Shown piece by piece: positions 1 through 8,096 of a stretch of DNA of 64,000 bases. The translations under genes and the position numbers were made by a program. The stretch spans positions 62,001 to 126,000 of the forward strand of contig JAJPHB010000077.1 of the NCBI GenBank assembly GCA_021325525.1. Reading direction: 5' to 3'. This stretch comes from Alphaproteobacteria bacterium. GTDB lineage: Bacteria > Pseudomonadota > Alphaproteobacteria > ATCC43930 > CGMCC-115725. Positions within the stretch are counted from its first letter, which is position 1, and each line of letters opens with the position of its first letter. The notes under the pieces were generated by a model that saw only the letters and a list, made by a program, of their open reading frames with translations, was not told the DNA's origin and did not search any database.

Positions 1-1630
1 TCGCCTGCCAGCGGATGGCGCAGCCGCCCTCGGGCACGCCTTCATGCTCGAGCCACTGCGCCGCCTGCTCCTGCAGCTCGGCGAAGATCCTGCCCATGGC
101 GGCGAGGTCGTAATGCGGCGGGCGCTGCAGCGCGGTGCGCGCGAACTCGGCCTTGAGGCTCGAGACGAGAAGGCCGAGCGCCGACAGCACGCCCGGCGCC
201 GGCGGCACCAGCATCGTCTTGATGCCGAGAAGGCGCGCCAGCGAGGCGCCGTGCAGCGGTCCCGCCCCGCCGAAGGGCAGCAGCACGTAATCGCGCGGAT
301 CATGGCCGCGTTCGACCGAAACGACGCGGATCGCCCCCACCATGTTGCTGTCGAGGATGGCGAGAATGCCGCGCGCCGCCTCCGCCGGCGTCAGACCCAG
401 CGGCCGGGCGACGCGCTCGGCCACGGCGCGCTTGGCCGCGGCCGCGTCGAGCGCCATGCGCCCGTCGAGAAGCGCCGGGGTCAGGCGGCCGAGCGCGAGA
501 TTGGCGTCGGTCGCCGTCGGCTCCGTCCCGCCGCGCCCGTAGCAGGCGGGGCCGGGCACGGCGCCGGCGCTGTCGGGACCGACGGTGAGCGCGCCCGCCT
601 CGCTCACCCGCGCGATCGAGCCGCCGCCGGCGCCGATCGTGTTGATGTCGATCATCGGCACCTGCAGCGGCCAGTCGCCGATGCGGCCCTCATTGGTCAT
701 GCCGGGCTCGCCGTCCTTGACGAGGCAGATATCGGCCGAGGTGCCGCCGATATCGATGGTGATGAGATTGCGGAAGCCGGCGAGCTCGCCGGCGAAGACT
801 GCGCCCATGACGCCGGCCGCCGGCCCGGAGAGCGCCGTCTGCACCGGCTGCGTGCGGATGGTGTCGGCGCCGGTGACGCCGCCATTCGACTTCATGAGCA
901 GGAGGCGTCCCGGAATCCGGCGCTCCGCCAAGCGCCCCTCGAGCCGTCCCACATATGTGGAGACCTTGGGCATGACATAGACGTTGAGGATCGTCGCCAT
1001 GCTGCGCTCGTATTCGCGGAAGACGGGCAGCACCTCGGAGGAGAGCGAGACGGGGATGTGCGGCAGGCTCTCCTGCAGGATTTCGCGGGCGCGGCGCTCA
1101 TGCCGCGGATCGGCATAGGCGTGGAGGAAGCAGATGGCGACGGCCTCGACGCCCTCGGCGGCGACGGCGGCCGCCGCGGCGCGCACCGCCGCCTCGTCGA
1201 GCGGGGTGACTTCGCCGCCATCGGGATCGAGGCGGCCGGCGATCTCGTAGATGCGCTCGGGCGGCACCGGGCGCTTCGGCTTCACCCAGGAATACATATT
1301 GGCCTTGCGCGGGATGTCGTGCCGGCCGATTTCGAGGACGTGGCGGAAGCCCTCCGTCGTCAGCAGCGCCGCCTTCGCGCCCTTGCCTTCGAGAATGAGG
1401 TTGGTCGCGACGGTCGTGCCGTGGAAGACATAGCCGAGCGCGTCCGGCGCGAGGCCGGCGAGCGCGAGCGCCTGCTCGATCCCGGCCATGAATCCGTCCG
1501 ACGGATCGTCCGGCGTCGACGGCGTCTTCGCGTTCCACACCCTGCCCGTGCGGCGGTCGAGCAGGGTGACGTCGGTGAAGGTGCCGCCGATATCGATAGC
1601 GACGGCGTCGGCGATCCTGTTCTGGTCCAT
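1..1630 (-). CDS. hyuA: Hydantoinase/oxoprolinase subunit A (HyuA), 3' end outside window
   Basis: ATP-dependent hydantoinase or 5-oxoprolinase subunit A family, cytosolic, expected to work with HyuB in opening cyclic amides. The first ATG reads MDQNRIADAVAI, followed at residues 13-20 by the phosphate-binding DIGGTFTD motif. A GTTVATN segment follows, and further on a second DIGGTSAD motif; both glycine-rich loops are typical of the actin-like ATPase fold of this family. About 543 residues are visible; the carboxyl end lies beyond position 1. The start is 11 bp after the stop of hyuB1, so the two are almost certainly co-transcribed. The substrate cannot be told from sequence: members act on hydantoins, 5-oxoproline or N-methylhydantoin, and acetone carboxylase subunits are related. 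Confidence 0.9.
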   Translation of the reverse strand, partial: MDQNRIADAVAIDIGGTFTDVTLLDRRTGRVWNAKTPSTPDDPSDGFMAGIEQALALAGLAPDALGYVFHGTTVATNLILEGKGAKAALLTTEGFRHVLEIGRHDIPRKANMYSWVKPKRPVPPERIYEIAGRLDPDGGEVTPLDEAAVRAAAAAVAAEGVEAVAICFLHAYADPRHERRAREILQESLPHIPVSLSSEVLPVFREYERSMATILNVYVMPKVSTYVGRLEGRLAERRIPGRLLLMKSNGGVTGADTIRTQPVQTALSGPAAGVMGAVFAGELAGFRNLITIDIGGTSADICLVKDGEPGMTNEGRIGDWPLQVPMIDINTIGAGGGSIARVSEAGALTVGPDSAGAVPGPACYGRGGTEPTATDANLALGRLTPALLDGRMALDAAAAKRAVAERVARPLGLTPAEAARGILAILDSNMVGAIRVVSVERGHDPRDYVLLPFGGAGPLHGASLARLLGIKTMLVPPAPGVLSALGLLVSSLKAEFARTALQRPPHYDLAAMGRIFAELQEQAAQWLEHEGVPEGGCAIRWQA

Positions 1631-1641
1631 GCGATATCCGT

Positions 1642-3435
1642 TCAGCTCATGGCGTCGCGGTAGCGGCCGCGATGGAAAAGTTTCGTCGGGAAGCGCCGGG
1701 CGCGCCGGCGGCGCGTCGCCTCGCGGTCGATCGTCCTGCCGTCATCGGACAGGACGACGCCGTATTCGCCGCGCGCCTCCGCCGGCGAGACGAAGCCGGC
1801 CAGCACGTCTTGCCGGACGCGCTCGGCCTCGCGGTCGAAGGGGTGGCCGAAGCCGCCGCCGCCCGTGGTCTCGATGCGAAGGATGTCGCCCTTCCTGACG
1901 CGCACGCCGTCCCCCAGCGGCGCCAGGACGCGCTCATCCGCACGTCCGGGGTTGAGGAGAATGCGGCCCGGACGCCCCGCCTTGCCGCCAGCGACGCCCC
2001 AGGGCGGCGCCTTCGTCCCGTCGAGCCGCGTCGCCAGCAGCGCGTCCTCGCCCAGCCACTCGATCTCGCGGACGACGCCGCAGCCGCCGCGCCAGCGTCC
2101 CGGCCCGCCGCTGTCGCAGCGGATGGCGTAGCGGAGGAGGCGGACGGGGTAGAGCTGCGCCAGATATTCGGCAGGATTGTTCTCCTGCGCGACGAAATAG
2201 ACAGCATCGTGCCCGTCGCCATAGGGGCGGGCGCCGAAGCCGACGGCGACGCCGTCATTCATGAAGAAAGGCGCCGCCGCCGGGTCGGCATTGCGCAAGG
2301 ACCAGATCGCATAGGAGCTGCCGCCCGCATTCGCTTTGCCGCCGGTCGCCGCGTTCATGACGCCGCTGCACATGTTGACGACGCGCACCAGAGTGAGGCC
2401 GCGCTGGCCGAGCGGGGCCGGGAAGCGCGGCTGAAGCAGGCTGCCGGGGCGGAGCCGCACCTCGTCGATGGCGCGCATCGCGCCTTCATTGACGAGGAGC
2501 GAGCGGTCATCGCCGAGGAAGAAGAGGCCGAAGATCATCCGCGGCACGGCCGGGTTGACGAGCCAGTTGATGGGACCGGGCGCCGCGTCGTCCGTTTCCA
2601 TCGCGTCGAAGGCGATGTGATTGCCGCCGACCTCCATCGCGATGCGGATCGTGAAGGGGCCGTTGCCGAGCCCGTCGCTTTCGATGACGTCGGCGAAGCG
2701 ATGCGTGCCGGGCGGAAACAGGGCGCGGAGCTTCGAGCGCACCGCCGCCTCGGTCTGGCGGTTCAGCATCTCGAAGGCGGCGAGGATGACGGCGCGGCCG
2801 AAGCGCGCGAAGAGCTCGCAGAGCCGCCGCTCGCCCAGCCGCACCGCCGCCGTCAACGCCCGCGTGTCGCCGCGCAGCTTGTCGGGAAAGCGCGTGTTGC
2901 GCGCGAAGATGCGGAAGAGCTCGTCGTTCAGCACCCCCTCGCGGTAGAGCCGCACCGGCGGCACCATCAAGCCTTCCTGGAAGATGTCGGTCGCCTTCGG
3001 CGACATCGAGCCGGGCTGCATGCCGCCGATATCGGTGAAATGCGCCCAGGAATGCGCGAAGCCCGAGAGCTTGCCCTCGGCGAAGACGGGCGCGACGAAG
3101 ACCTGGTCGTTGAGGTGGGAGACGGCGCCCGCCGAGCCGTAACAGTCATTGTACCAGTAGATGTCGCCGGGCCGCATGGTCTCGGGCGGATAGCGTTCGA
3201 GGATGGGCGGCAGGATATGGCCGAAGATCGGAATCGGCGTCCCGGAGACGAGGGCGCCCGCCGGATCGAAGAAGGCGGTGAAGAAATCCTTCTTCTCGCG
3301 GATGACGTCCGACATCGCGGTGCGCTCGAGCAGCGCCTCGGTCTCGGCCTGTGCCGCCCGCAGCGCGCCCTTGACGATCTCCAGCGTCACAGGATCGACG
3401 GCGGCTTTCGGAGAAAGCGCGGTGCTGTCGTTCAT
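1642..3435 (-). CDS. hyuB: Hydantoinase/oxoprolinase subunit B (HyuB), copy 1
   Basis: 597-residue HyuB-family protein, partner of HyuA in ATP-dependent cyclic amide hydrolysis. Family hallmarks are visible: an early TAMSDVIREKKDF stretch, the MRPGDIYWYNDCYGS segment, SWAHFTDIGG, and a glycine-rich carboxyl end with GPGRWRGGCG and TGGGGFGHP. The ATG at 3435 is preferred over a GTG 21 bp upstream because it gives the same 597-residue length and alignment as the second copy at 4230-6023. hyuA follows after 11 bp. The two HyuB proteins in this window are close paralogues by eye. Substrate unknown. Confidence 0.9.
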   Translation of the reverse strand: MNDSTALSPKAAVDPVTLEIVKGALRAAQAETEALLERTAMSDVIREKKDFFTAFFDPAGALVSGTPIPIFGHILPPILERYPPETMRPGDIYWYNDCYGSAGAVSHLNDQVFVAPVFAEGKLSGFAHSWAHFTDIGGMQPGSMSPKATDIFQEGLMVPPVRLYREGVLNDELFRIFARNTRFPDKLRGDTRALTAAVRLGERRLCELFARFGRAVILAAFEMLNRQTEAAVRSKLRALFPPGTHRFADVIESDGLGNGPFTIRIAMEVGGNHIAFDAMETDDAAPGPINWLVNPAVPRMIFGLFFLGDDRSLLVNEGAMRAIDEVRLRPGSLLQPRFPAPLGQRGLTLVRVVNMCSGVMNAATGGKANAGGSSYAIWSLRNADPAAAPFFMNDGVAVGFGARPYGDGHDAVYFVAQENNPAEYLAQLYPVRLLRYAIRCDSGGPGRWRGGCGVVREIEWLGEDALLATRLDGTKAPPWGVAGGKAGRPGRILLNPGRADERVLAPLGDGVRVRKGDILRIETTGGGGFGHPFDREAERVRQDVLAGFVSPAEARGEYGVVLSDDGRTIDREATRRRRARRFPTKLFHRGRYRDAMS

Positions 3436-3514
3436 CTTCCGACTTGATGTCCCCACTCGAAGAGCAACATACGCGGCGAATTCAGAGATGCAGGGATACG
3501 TACCGATACACTGA

Positions 3515-3854
3515 ATGCGGTCGATGATGGCAGCTCGCGGAGCGCGGTGCTATCGCCATGCGTTGCGCCCAAAATCCCGCAAAGGGAATAAGGATTACGC
3601 TTCCCTGAAGGGCGCGCTCGACGCGTGGTTCGACGAAGTGCGCAAAGCGAGCTGGTCGAGTACAGCCGAGGTGAAGCGCCTTTTACGCATCGGCGAGCAT
3701 AATCTCGGCTGACCGAATCGTATTCAATATCAAAGGGAACGGTTACCGGCTCGTCGTGTCGGTTGACTTCGAGAAGAGCATCGTCTGGATCAAGTGGCTC
3801 GGAACCCATCGGGACTATGACCGGATCGATGTCAAGGAGGTGGAGCATGAGTGA
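3515..3854 (+). pseudogene. higB: Frameshifted HigB-type toxin remnant
   Basis: Remnant of a HigB/RelE-fold mRNA interferase. The first frame encodes GALDAWFDEVRKASW and then ends at a TGA after RIGEHNLG. The family continuation (FYASASIIS, ADRIVFNIKGNGYRLVV, GTHRDYDRIDVKEV) is in the +1 frame from about 3678 to the stop at 3852-3854. One extra base in the run around 3677-3681 explains the break; removing one C restores a continuous protein. The amino end does not match the family well, so the original start is uncertain. The end overlaps the antitoxin ATG at 3847, the normal higB-higA arrangement. A sequencing error in the toxin alone is possible, but the antitoxin has independent lesions. 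Confidence 0.8.
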
Positions 3855-4223
3855 AGTGAAGCCGATCCGAACCGATGCCGACTACGAGGCGACCCTTGCC
3901 GAGATGGAACGTTTATAGGCGCAAAATCCGGCACGCCGAAGGGAGACCGGCTCGAAGTCCTGGCAACGCTGATCGATGCCTAAGAGAGCGAGCATTATCC
4001 GATCGACCCGCCCGATCCGATCGCGGCGATCAAATTCCGAATGGAGCAGCAAAACCTCACACGCAAGGATTTAGAGGGTATTCTCGGAACGCGGACGCGC
4101 GTTGCTGACGTGCTGAATCGGCGTCGCGGATTGTCGATCAACATGATCCGCCGGCTGCACGAGAAGCTCGGCATCTCGGCCGAGGTGCTCATCCGCCCGT
4201 CGCGCTCCGATCGAGCTATCTGA
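3847..4223 (+). pseudogene. higA: Broken HigA-type antitoxin remnant
   Basis: Remnant of a HigA helix-turn-helix antitoxin. From the ATG at 3847 the reading SEVKPIRTDADYEATLAEME is typical of the family but stops at TAG 3916-3918. The family sequence resumes one frame later (GAKSGTPKGDRLEVLATLIDA from 3918), is stopped again by TAA at 3981-3983 where a tyrosine codon is expected, then continues in the same frame (SEHYPIDPPDP) to the end. So there is a one-base deletion plus a nonsense change. An internal ATG at 4041 could still give a 60-residue fragment with the whole DNA-binding part (DLEGILGTRTRVADVLN, LSINMIRRLHEKLGIS). Confidence 0.85.
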
Positions 4224-4229
4224 AGTTCG

Positions 4230-6023
4230 TCACGGCAGCGCCTCGAAATAGGCGCCGCGATGGAAGAGCTTGGCGTCGCCGCGCTGGTGCCGCAGCCGTG
4301 CCGTCTCCGCCGCGTCGATCGAGCATCCGTCCGCGCCGAGCGCGACGCCGTAATCGGCGCGCGCCCGCTCGGCCGTGACGAAGCCGCCGCGAATATCGGC
4401 AAGGACGCGTTCGGGCTCGCGGTCGAAGGGATGGCCCCAACCGCCGCCGCCGCCCGTCTCGATGCGCAGGACGTCGCCGCGGTGGAGGAGGATGCCGTCG
4501 CCGAGCGGCGGCAAGTGGCGCTCGGTCTCGCGCCCCGGATTGAGGATGCAGCACCCGCCGCGGCCCGACCGCCCGCCGGCGACGCCCCAGGGCGGGTTGT
4601 CGACGGAATCGATGCGGATCGAGAGCATCGCCTCGGCCGCCAGCACCTCGAGCTCGCGGATGACGCCGCAGCCGCCGCGCCAACGCCCCGGCCCGCCCGA
4701 ATCGGGGTTGATCGCATAGCGGCGCAGCCGGACCGGATAGGAGAGGTCGAGAAATTCCGCCGGATAGTTCTCGTTGGCGATGAGGTAGACGGCGTCGATG
4801 CCGTCGGCATCGCTCCGCCCGCCATAGCCGACGGCGATCCCGTCGGTGAGGAGGAACGCCTCGCCTTCCACGGTCCGGCCGCGCAGATAGGCGATGACGT
4901 AGACATTGTGCGCGGCGACCGCGGCGCCTTGCGTTGCGACATTGACGAGGCCGAGGCAGGCCGTGCCGACGCGGATGAGGGTGATGCCGCGCTGGCCGAG
5001 CGGCGCCGGAAAATTCGGTTGCAGCAGGCTGCCGGGCCTGACCCTCACCGCGTCGACGGCGTCGAGCGCGCCCTGGTTCAGCAGGACCGAACGCTCGCGG
5101 GCCAGCGCGTAGATGCCGAAGGCAAGGCGCGGCACCTCGGGGCTCATGATGAAGTTGATGGGGCCGGGCGCCTGGTCGTCGGTCTCGCGCGCATCGAGCG
5201 TGGCGCCGCGCTCGTCCACTTCGAGGCGCATGCGGATCGCGAAGGGACCGTTGCCGTGCCCGTCGCGGTCGATCCGCTCGGTGAAGTCATAGCGGCCGGG
5301 CGGGATGGTGCGGCGCAGCCAGTCGCGGACGATGCGCCGCGTCTCGTCGATTGCCGCCGCGAAGGCGGCGAGGACGGTCGCCCGGCCGAAGCGCTGGAAG
5401 AGCTCGCCCATGCGCCGCTCGCCGAGGCGCACGGCGGCCGTGGCGGCGCGGATGTCGCCCGTCACCATGGCCGGGAACCGCGAATTGCGCGTGAAGACGC
5501 GCATCACCTCCGTGTCGATCACCCCGTCGCGGGCGAGGCGGATCGGCGGCACGATGATGCCTTCCTGGAAGATGTCGGTAGCATCGGGCGAGAGCGAGCC
5601 GGGCCGCAGGCCGCCGATATCGTTGAAATGCGCCCAGCTCTGCGCGAAGCCCGAGAGCAAACCTTCGGCGAAGACCGGCGCGATGAAGACCTGGTCCGGC
5701 GAATGGCTGACGGCGCCCTTCGAGCCGTAGCAGTCATTGTACCAGTAGAGATCGCCCGGCCGCATCTCGGCGGCCGGGTAGTGCGCCAGGACGGGACCTA
5801 CAAGATCGCCGAAAATCGGAATTGCGGTCCCGACGACGAGGCGCGCCGCCTCGTCGAAGAGGGCGCAGAAGAAGTCCTTCTTCTCGCGGATGAAGGGCGA
5901 CATCGCGGTGCGCGAGAGCAGCGTCTCCATCTCGAGCTGCGCCGAGCGCAGCGCGCCCTTGACGAGCTGTAAGGTGACGGCGTCGACCTGCTGCTCTCTC
6001 TTTCCCGCCGCTCGCCCGTCCAT
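4230..6023 (-). CDS. Hydantoinase/oxoprolinase subunit B (HyuB), copy 2
   Basis: 597-residue HyuB-family protein, paralogue of the gene at 1642-3435, sharing segments such as REKKDFF, YWYNDCYGS, SWAHFNDIGG, DATDIFQEG and GPGRWRGGCGV. The ATG at 6023 gives the full family length. It lies 34 bp downstream of the flavin reductase gene on the same strand, which itself overlaps the MFS gene, so MFS-flavin reductase-hyuB2 probably form one transcript. No hyuA partner is seen directly next to this copy. It may share the HyuA at 1-1630 or act on a different substrate; the sequence does not decide. Confidence 0.88.
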   Translation of the reverse strand: MDGRAAGKREQQVDAVTLQLVKGALRSAQLEMETLLSRTAMSPFIREKKDFFCALFDEAARLVVGTAIPIFGDLVGPVLAHYPAAEMRPGDLYWYNDCYGSKGAVSHSPDQVFIAPVFAEGLLSGFAQSWAHFNDIGGLRPGSLSPDATDIFQEGIIVPPIRLARDGVIDTEVMRVFTRNSRFPAMVTGDIRAATAAVRLGERRMGELFQRFGRATVLAAFAAAIDETRRIVRDWLRRTIPPGRYDFTERIDRDGHGNGPFAIRMRLEVDERGATLDARETDDQAPGPINFIMSPEVPRLAFGIYALARERSVLLNQGALDAVDAVRVRPGSLLQPNFPAPLGQRGITLIRVGTACLGLVNVATQGAAVAAHNVYVIAYLRGRTVEGEAFLLTDGIAVGYGGRSDADGIDAVYLIANENYPAEFLDLSYPVRLRRYAINPDSGGPGRWRGGCGVIRELEVLAAEAMLSIRIDSVDNPPWGVAGGRSGRGGCCILNPGRETERHLPPLGDGILLHRGDVLRIETGGGGGWGHPFDREPERVLADIRGGFVTAERARADYGVALGADGCSIDAAETARLRHQRGDAKLFHRGAYFEALP

Positions 6024-6057
6024 GCCGCTGCTCCTGCGCTCCCGAATGCGTGCCGCC

Positions 6058-6561
6058 TCAGCCGCCGTAGAAGACGTTGTCGCCGAGCTCCTTCATTTCG
6101 AGAATCGCGGCGTCCGGTCGCCCCGTGGGCGGCTTCGTCACATGCGCCTCGACGACCTCGCCGACGACGATGTGATGGTCGCCTTCCTCGACGATCGTCT
6201 TCACCCGGCATTCGACGGCGGCCGGCGCGTCGTTGAGAAGAGGGGCCCCCGTCGCGCCTTTGCGGAAGGCTTGGCCGCTCAGCTTGCCGTCCTCGAGCTT
6301 CGCCGGCTTGAAGAAGGTGAAGGCGAGGCCCTTCTGGTCCTTGCCCAGCATGTTGAGAGCGAAGACATTGGCGGCCTTGACCGTCTGGTAGGCGCCCGAA
6401 TCGGTCTTGACGCCGACGACAAGGAGAGGCGGCGCGAAGGCGGTCTGCGTCACCCAATTCACCGTCGCCGCCGCAACATTGCCTTTGCCGTCGTCGGCGG
6501 TGAGCACATAAATGCCGTACGGGATCATGCGCAGCGCGGTCTTCTTGGCATCGGCGTTCAT
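6058..6561 (-). CDS. Flavin reductase family protein
   Basis: 167-residue protein of the flavin-reductase-like (FMN-binding split barrel) family, which reduces FMN or FAD with NAD(P)H or carries flavin for a partner oxygenase. The amino end (RMIPYGIYVLTADDGKG, followed by a VAAATVNWVTQ stretch) and the later VECRVKTIVEEGDHHIVVGEV are typical. A strong AGGAGG precedes the ATG by about six bases. The start overlaps the stop of the upstream MFS gene by four bases (ATGA), indicating translational coupling. No oxygenase partner is adjacent, so its role with the hyu genes is open. Confidence 0.85.
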   Translation of the reverse strand: MNADAKKTALRMIPYGIYVLTADDGKGNVAAATVNWVTQTAFAPPLLVVGVKTDSGAYQTVKAANVFALNMLGKDQKGLAFTFFKPAKLEDGKLSGQAFRKGATGAPLLNDAPAAVECRVKTIVEEGDHHIVVGEVVEAHVTKPPTGRPDAAILEMKELGDNVFYGG

Positions 6562-8048
6562 GTCGTCCTCCTTGCTTGTCGAATAGGTTCCCGATCGCCG
6601 CCGGGCAGCATCGCGGCGCGGCCGCAGATCTCGTCGCCGGCATCCGCCGGCAGACGGCTCAGCGGCCAGGCCGCCGCGCCCGAGACGAGCGCGACCACGA
6701 CGAAGGCCGGCCAGAAATCGGCGGCGGTGAGCGCCGCGGTTCCGCGCCAGGCGAGAGTGAGGTGGAGCAGCACGGCGCCGACCGCGACGCCGGTGCTCAA
6801 GGAAAGCTGCTGCGCCGTGCTGCTGAGGCTGGTCGCCCGGCTCATCCGGCTCGGCGGCACGTCGGCGAAGGCGAGCGTGTTGATGCCGGTGAATTGCAGC
6901 GAACGGAAGAAGCCGCCGGTGAGGAGGAGAGCGAAGATGACCGGCACTGGCGTCGACGGTCGGAGCGCCGCATAGCCGAGGAGAAAGAGCCCGCTGATGA
7001 TGGCGTTGCCGGTCAAGGCGCGGCGGAAGCCGAGGCGGCGGATGACCGGCTGCGCCGTGAATTTCATGACCAGGGCGCCGAGCGAGCTCGAAAAGGTGAG
7101 GAGGCCCGAGGCGAAGGCGGTCATGCCGAAGCCGAGCTGCAGCATCAGCGGCAGGAGCAAAGGCAGGGCCCCGATGCCGATGCGGAAGAGGAAGCCGCCG
7201 CCGACGGCGATCGCGAAGGTCGGGACCCGGAAGAGCAGCAGATCGAGAACCGGCGTCGGACACCGCGCGGCATGGCGCAGATAGAGAAGCGCAGCCGAGA
7301 GGCCGAGGCCGAGGAGGGCGAGCGCGGCGGGCAGCGGCACGCCCTGCCGCCCCACGGTCTCGAAGCCGAGCATGAGGCCGGCGAGCGCCGTCCCGCTCAA
7401 CAGGAAGCCCGCGACATCGAGCCGCGGCGTCTCCGGCTCCTTGTGGTTCTCGATGAAGAGGGTGACGAGGATGAGACCGAGGATGCCGATCGGCAGGTTG
7501 AGGAAGAAGATCCAGCGCCAGGAGGCGTAAGTGACGATCGCCCCGCCGACCGGCGGCCCCAGCACCGGCCCGATCATCGCCGGGACGGTCAGATACGCCA
7601 TGGCGCGGACGAGCTCCGACCTGGCGGCGCTGCGCAGCATGACGAGCCGCCCGACCGGCACCATCATGGCGCCGCCCGCTCCTTGGAAGATGCGCGCCGC
7701 GGTGAGCTCGGCAAGGCTGTGGCTGAGGCCGCAGAGGATAGAGCCCAGCGTAAAGACGGCGATCGCCAGGCGGAAGACGGTGCGGGCGCCGAAGCGGTCG
7801 GCGAACCAGCCGCTCGCCGGAATGAAGATGGCAAGGCTGAGGAGGTACATGGTGATGGCGAGGCTGAGGCGGACCGGGTCCTCATGCAGCGAGGCCGCGA
7901 TCTGCGGCAGCGCCGTCGCGATCACCGTCCCATCGAGATTTTCCATCAAGAGCGCGCAGGCGACGATCATGGCGACGAGGGAGCCGCGCGGCAGGGCGCC
8001 GGTGCTGTTCAGAGCCGCGACCGGAGGGTTTTCGTCAGAGCGCGCCAT
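6558..8048 (-). CDS. MFS multidrug-type transporter, DHA2 (EmrB/QacA) family
   Basis: Inner-membrane proton-coupled exporter of about 496 residues, with the hydrophobic pattern expected for 14 transmembrane segments. The MENLDGTVIATALPQI segment in helix 1 is the DHA2 signature, and GWFADRFGARTVFRLA matches MFS motif A. The stop overlaps the flavin reductase start by four bases. A GTG at 8081 would add 11 residues; neither start has a convincing ribosome-binding site, and I chose the ATG. The carboxyl end is charged and cytosolic. Cargo unknown. Confidence 0.88.
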   Translation of the reverse strand: MARSDENPPVAALNSTGALPRGSLVAMIVACALLMENLDGTVIATALPQIAASLHEDPVRLSLAITMYLLSLAIFIPASGWFADRFGARTVFRLAIAVFTLGSILCGLSHSLAELTAARIFQGAGGAMMVPVGRLVMLRSAARSELVRAMAYLTVPAMIGPVLGPPVGGAIVTYASWRWIFFLNLPIGILGLILVTLFIENHKEPETPRLDVAGFLLSGTALAGLMLGFETVGRQGVPLPAALALLGLGLSAALLYLRHAARCPTPVLDLLLFRVPTFAIAVGGGFLFRIGIGALPLLLPLMLQLGFGMTAFASGLLTFSSSLGALVMKFTAQPVIRRLGFRRALTGNAIISGLFLLGYAALRPSTPVPVIFALLLTGGFFRSLQFTGINTLAFADVPPSRMSRATSLSSTAQQLSLSTGVAVGAVLLHLTLAWRGTAALTAADFWPAFVVVALVSGAAAWPLSRLPADAGDEICGRAAMLPGGDREPIRQARRTT

Positions 8049-8096
8049 CGCCGGATACCGGCCCCCGCCATTCCCCTGCACCAGAACGACGCTATC

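Noticed and set aside
3660-3700. Programmed frameshift in the HigB toxin
   Set aside because: The C-rich/T-run context could suggest slippage, but the antitoxin has two more lesions of its own, so decay or sequencing error is simpler.
3432-3848. A 138-residue minus-strand open frame at the toxin remnant
   Set aside because: It is the complement of the HigB remnant; the plus-strand readings match the toxin family in two frames.
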